A stretch of DNA of 64,000 nt from an uncultured Clostridia bacterium (GTDB lineage Bacteria > Bacillota > Clostridia > Oscillospirales > Acutalibacteraceae): the NCBI GenBank assembly GCA_937916195.1, contig CALFTO010000008.1, positions 14,220 to 78,219 on the forward strand. Reading direction: 5' to 3'. The translations under genes were made by a program, and so were the position numbers. The notes under the pieces are model-generated. The model was not told the origin of the DNA, searched no databases, and was given only the letters and a program-made list of their open reading frames with translations. Of this stretch, positions 60,951 through 64,000 are shown piece after piece; position 1 is the first letter of the stretch, and every line of letters begins with the position of its first letter.

Positions 60951-62072
60951 TTAGCCGTTAACTTCAACAATAACAGGAACCTTTGTGCAAGCACCTGAAG
61001 CATCCCACTTCATTTCGCCTGTTGTACCTGCATATGTGAAGGTGTCAGCAGTAATAGCCTTAACAACAAGGTCACAAAGGTCGCTTGCTGAGATGTTTGC
61101 ATCGTTAACGCCTGCAGCCTTCATTGCTTCATAAATTACATAAACAGCATCGTAACCGTCTGCAGCGAACTGGTCGGGCTTTGAGCCGTATTTTGCTTCA
61201 TAGTTCTTAACGAAGTTAGCAGTCTTTTCTTCTGTGCTGTTAACGTCGAAAGGAGTGATGTAGCTGATTTCGTTAGTAACTGTTTCGTCAATCTGAGCTG
61301 CAACACCGTCAAGACCGTCGCAACCGAAGAGAACAACATCTTTAAGTCCCTTATCTACACAAGCTCTTGCAACAAGACCTGCTTCTGTGTAGTAGATAGG
61401 AAGGAAGATAACGTCACAGTCTTTAAGAGCTTCAACAGAAGCTGAGAAGTCAGTCTTAGTTTCAGCGTCGAATGTGCGAACTTCAAATGTTTTGTTGAGA
61501 TTCTTCATTTCACTTTCGAATGCAGCATAGACACCTGATGAATATGTATCGCTTGTGTCATAGATACAACCAATCTTTTCATAGTCTTTAGCAAGCTTCT
61601 GAGCAGCAAGGATACCCTGGTCGGGGTCACCGAAGCAAACACGGAATGCGTTTGGTCTGTCAGTGATAATGCTTTCCTGTGAAGCAGAAGGAGTGATGAA
61701 GAAAAGGTTATCTTCAGCAGCTCTCTTTGCAAAAGCTTCGCAAGAACCTGATGTAACACTACCAAGTGAAATCTGCATGCCGTCATCATAAAGAGCGTCA
61801 TAGCCTGTTGCAGCATCAGCATCTGATGCCTTGTCGTCCTTCATTTCAAACTTGAAAGGAACGCCGTTAAGCCCGCCGGCTGCGTTGATTTCTTCAACAG
61901 CGAGCATAGCGCCATTGTTTACAGAGTTACCATATGACTGGTTAGGACCTGTAAGGGGACCTGTTGCACCGATAAAGTAAGCCTCTTTTTTCTCACCGCC
62001 GCAAGCTGCAAAGCAAGTAACAACAAGTGTTAATGCCATAACAACGGCAAGAACTTTTCTAAAAGTTTTCAT
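60951..62072 (-). CDS. livK: Branched-chain amino acid binding lipoprotein LivK-like
   Basis: 373 residues. Signal peptide with CFAAC lipobox (lipid Cys24), then a periplasmic-binding type 1 fold: YFIGATGPLTGPNQSYGN, AVEEINAAGGLNGVPF and the ligand-site Ser/Tyr pattern ITPSASQESI, GDPDQGILAA, KDVVLFGCDGLDG. Binds Leu/Ile/Val or related ligand and delivers it to LivHM. GGAGG lies 8 bp before the ATG and it has its own promoter at 62146-62174. Confidence 0.93.
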   Translation of the reverse strand: MKTFRKVLAVVMALTLVVTCFAACGGEKKEAYFIGATGPLTGPNQSYGNSVNNGAMLAVEEINAAGGLNGVPFKFEMKDDKASDADAATGYDALYDDGMQISLGSVTSGSCEAFAKRAAEDNLFFITPSASQESIITDRPNAFRVCFGDPDQGILAAQKLAKDYEKIGCIYDTSDTYSSGVYAAFESEMKNLNKTFEVRTFDAETKTDFSASVEALKDCDVIFLPIYYTEAGLVARACVDKGLKDVVLFGCDGLDGVAAQIDETVTNEISYITPFDVNSTEEKTANFVKNYEAKYGSKPDQFAADGYDAVYVIYEAMKAAGVNDANISASDLCDLVVKAITADTFTYAGTTGEMKWDASGACTKVPVIVEVNG

Positions 62073-62145
62073 TGGAATTTCCTCCTTTTAATTTTGCAGA
62101 AAAAAGTTTTAATTTCTGCATTATATTTATAAAAAATATGCTATA

Positions 62146-62174
62146 AATATACACCAAAACCCTTGATAAGTCAA
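62146..62174 (-). promoter_or_regulatory. Promoter of the liv operon
   Basis: On the minus strand TTGACT (62174-62169) and TATATT (62151-62146) are 17 bp apart, 74 bp before livK. Confidence 0.6.
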
Positions 62175-62213
62175 TTATTTTCTTAATATTTTTTAATAAA
62201 CTGTGAATGATTA

Positions 62214-63779
62214 TTAGTATTCAAAGGAATATGAATATTTTTCGTTGAATGAGAACTCCGCTTCAAATAAAAATTGGCCATTGTTATCAATGAAATCGCA
62301 ATCACTAATACCTGAAATTTCACATTCCATTTTCTCAAGAAGACCGCTGTTGTTGACAGTCAACATAACAGCTGCAGTTGAATAACTGGATTTATAATCA
62401 CTTATATTTTTACTATTTTCAAATGAGAAACCATTAATTATTGAGCCAATACCTTTAATTCCAGATTTATTATTTGTTGCTTCAGGTAAAAAAGTAATTG
62501 AAATTACATATCCGCCACTACCACTTACAACATTGTAATCTTTAATACTATCAGCATTACCAATTGCTTTTTTGTTCGATGGGGGAATGAAACTATCGAG
62601 TGAAATGTTTCCACTTGTACCATTTTTAAAAAGAATATCGGCTTTTTTTGTTCCGTTAGCACTCTCTAAAGCTTCGTTTATTGTTGATTTTGCTAACTCA
62701 ACAGTATCATTGATACTTGATTCACTTTCAAACGATATCATTTGAATATTAATTGTCTGCTTATAAGAAACACTAAGATTGCTTTTGTATGCTTTTGTTT
62801 TATTTATTGCATTTACTGCTGTTTTAAGTGCGTCTTTTTTACTTATTGTTTCGTTGGTTGCAGAATTTTCTTCAGAATTTTCATTTTTATCATCGTTTTT
62901 GTTTTCGCCGAAGATATTATCTAAAGAAAATATATCACCAACCTCATAATCTCTCTTGGTGATTTCTAAATCTGTATTAAAAACAGCGTTGAGCTCTCCG
63001 TTTGAAAGCTTGTTGAAAATATAAATCTGTTTTGCGTGAATTGCATTAAGTATATCTGTAATATACAGAATTGTAGAAAGTGAATCTTCTAAATCACTCA
63101 TTGACGATGCAATAACATTCACATTACTTGTTGCAAAACCATTGCTTAACGATTTAAGTGCTTTTACAGTTTTGTTGTGGGCATTTCTGTAATCTTCAAC
63201 AAGATATTCCTGCGGGTCAAATGAAGCGTAATCAAACATAAGAGCAGATTTGTAAGCGTCATCAAAAGCGAAACTGTCACCTTCGTTGTCATAAGCATAC
63301 AGAGCGTCAGTTATTTCATTAAGATAACCCGATTTGTGTACACTCTCTAAAAGTGAATAGATTGCGCCGTATTTTGTGTAGTTGCACATTTCTGCAAAAT
63401 AATGAAGATATAGAAAATCGGTATAATTATCATTCTCTTTTGTGATTGTAAAGGCTCTTGCAACATTCCAAAGCTTTCTGCAATTTTCAGTAAAACTATT
63501 ATCAATCATATCTAAAGCATAGCAACTGTTTGTATTTACATTATTTTCAGTTACAAGCTCATTGTATTCTGCTGAAATTAATGTTAAAACAGAAGAATTC
63601 ACCTGATTTTTCATTTCAGTTTCTAACTGATTTACATATTCAAAACAATCGTTATATTGATTATTTTTAAAGTATTCTTCAATTTGTGCAGTAATCTTTT
63701 CCGCGGAGTTTGTACCGCAGGCAGAAAAAAGAATAGAAATTACTAAAATAATTGAAATAGTTTTAAAAAGCTTACGCAT
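62214..63779 (-). CDS. Large lipoprotein of unknown function
   Basis: 521 residues. Signal peptide with lipobox LFSAC (lipid Cys21). The first half is helical and rich in Asn/Asp/Tyr (IEEYFKNNQYNDCFEYVNQL), perhaps TPR-like; after an Asn/Glu linker (~295-315) the second half is beta-rich and Ser-rich. No enzyme motif. The frame opens at 63842, but the ATG at 63779 with GGTG upstream begins the signal peptide. It is expressed before the liv operon on the same strand, with 141 bp between; a link with amino acid import is unproven. Confidence 0.7.
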   Translation of the reverse strand: MRKLFKTISIILVISILFSACGTNSAEKITAQIEEYFKNNQYNDCFEYVNQLETEMKNQVNSSVLTLISAEYNELVTENNVNTNSCYALDMIDNSFTENCRKLWNVARAFTITKENDNYTDFLYLHYFAEMCNYTKYGAIYSLLESVHKSGYLNEITDALYAYDNEGDSFAFDDAYKSALMFDYASFDPQEYLVEDYRNAHNKTVKALKSLSNGFATSNVNVIASSMSDLEDSLSTILYITDILNAIHAKQIYIFNKLSNGELNAVFNTDLEITKRDYEVGDIFSLDNIFGENKNDDKNENSEENSATNETISKKDALKTAVNAINKTKAYKSNLSVSYKQTINIQMISFESESSINDTVELAKSTINEALESANGTKKADILFKNGTSGNISLDSFIPPSNKKAIGNADSIKDYNVVSGSGGYVISITFLPEATNNKSGIKGIGSIINGFSFENSKNISDYKSSYSTAAVMLTVNNSGLLEKMECEISGISDCDFIDNNGQFLFEAEFSFNEKYSYSFEY

Positions 63780-63852
63780 AATTTCACCGTTTTTGACATT
63801 AATTTTATATTTTAATTTACCACAAAGCGAGGGGATAGTCAATAAAATATAA

Positions 63853-63878
63853 AGGGTATGACCGAAATCATACCCTTA
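63853..63878 (-). terminator. Terminator upstream of the large lipoprotein
   Basis: AAGGGTATGA and TCATACCCTT pair around CCGAAA; a T-rich run follows on the minus strand. It closes the partial gene at the right edge. Confidence 0.8.
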
Positions 63879-63891
63879 AATTATATCGAAT

Positions 63892-64000
63892 TATTTCTTT
63901 TGAGGACCATTAAATCCGTTTGTTTCTTGGAAAGCGGCAATCTTATCAATTACGCTAAGCACTACATCAAATCCTTGACCAACAGTTTCCATTTCAAAAC
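63892..64000 (-). CDS. C-terminal end of a gene running out of the window
   Basis: The minus-strand frame ending in TAA at 63892 is open to the right edge and reads METVGQGFDVVLSVIDKIAA followed by QETNGFNGPQKK. Only ~35 residues are visible; no family can be named. The following terminator supports it as a true gene end. Confidence 0.6.

Noticed and set aside
1..64000. Mobile elements, prophage genes, tRNAs or restriction/defence systems
   Set aside because: No transposase, integrase, phage structural or nuclease-methylase motif, no tRNA T-loop pattern and no CRISPR spacing was found.

Overview
The window is an AT-rich chromosomal segment of an anaerobic, low-GC Gram-positive bacterium. It is most likely a gut member of the Clostridia, in the Oscillospirales/Ruminococcaceae range. 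The evidence is the sporulation protease SpoIVB, the germination protein YpeB, class B sortases, a conjugated bile salt hydrolase family enzyme, a cell-surface cohesin, a BspA-type leucine-rich repeat protein, a flavin reductase-rubredoxin fusion and strong GGAGG ribosome binding sites. Genes are tightly packed. I see no insertion sequence, prophage, tRNA or CRISPR array.

Layout. 1-3.9 kb: a truncated transglutaminase-like protein, the overlapping folate genes folE-folP-folB-folK, and a DEDDh exonuclease. 3.9-6.2 kb (minus strand): serC-serA for serine synthesis. 6.4-15.7 kb: lon-ysxC, lysA, dnaE, pfkA and a shikimate kinase. 15.8-17.0 kb: spoIVB. 17.1-25.9 kb: an unusual envelope locus of six exported proteins that reuse a few modules: Cna-B-like domains, TlpA-type thioredoxin domains, beta-sandwich repeats and a recurring C-terminal module I cannot assign. 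The last protein ends in an IPNTG sortase-type signal. 25.9-30.5 kb: a FliB-like lysine methylase, bile salt hydrolase, pnuC behind a structured leader, a small lipoprotein and ypeB. 30.6-40.9 kb: one long plus-strand run: cysteine desulfurase, thiI, pncC, two class B sortases, a CinA-like/SpoIID fusion, galE, lemA, a TPM-domain protein and a HAD phosphatase. 40.9-44.8 kb: rnpB (RNase P RNA), a small membrane protein, recD2, and thiT behind a TPP riboswitch. 44.8-54.8 kb: a small HTH regulator divergent from an LRR protein, an aminoglycoside-phosphotransferase-fold kinase, an RluA-type pseudouridine synthase, a polar amino acid ABC transporter, the cohesin protein, the rubredoxin fusion and an NhaC antiporter. 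54.8-64 kb (minus strand): nadE, a cytidylate-kinase-like gene, livK-livH-livM-livG-livF and a large lipoprotein.

Themes. Several genes touch NAD and thiamine: pnuC, pncC, nadE, thiI and thiT. Both vitamin transporters are expressed from near-perfect promoters buried in the 3' end of the preceding gene, followed by a leader RNA. Two class B sortases and an IPNTG protein lie in the same window, although not side by side.

Most worth a second look: the modular redox/surface locus at 17-26 kb; an amino acid binding protein whose two lobes are in swapped order (49133-49927); a NadE whose glutaminase active-site cysteine motif is missing; a degenerate CinA-like cytoplasmic domain joined through a membrane helix to SpoIID; and a shared C-terminal tail on both sortases. 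All calls come from reading the sequence; no database search was run.
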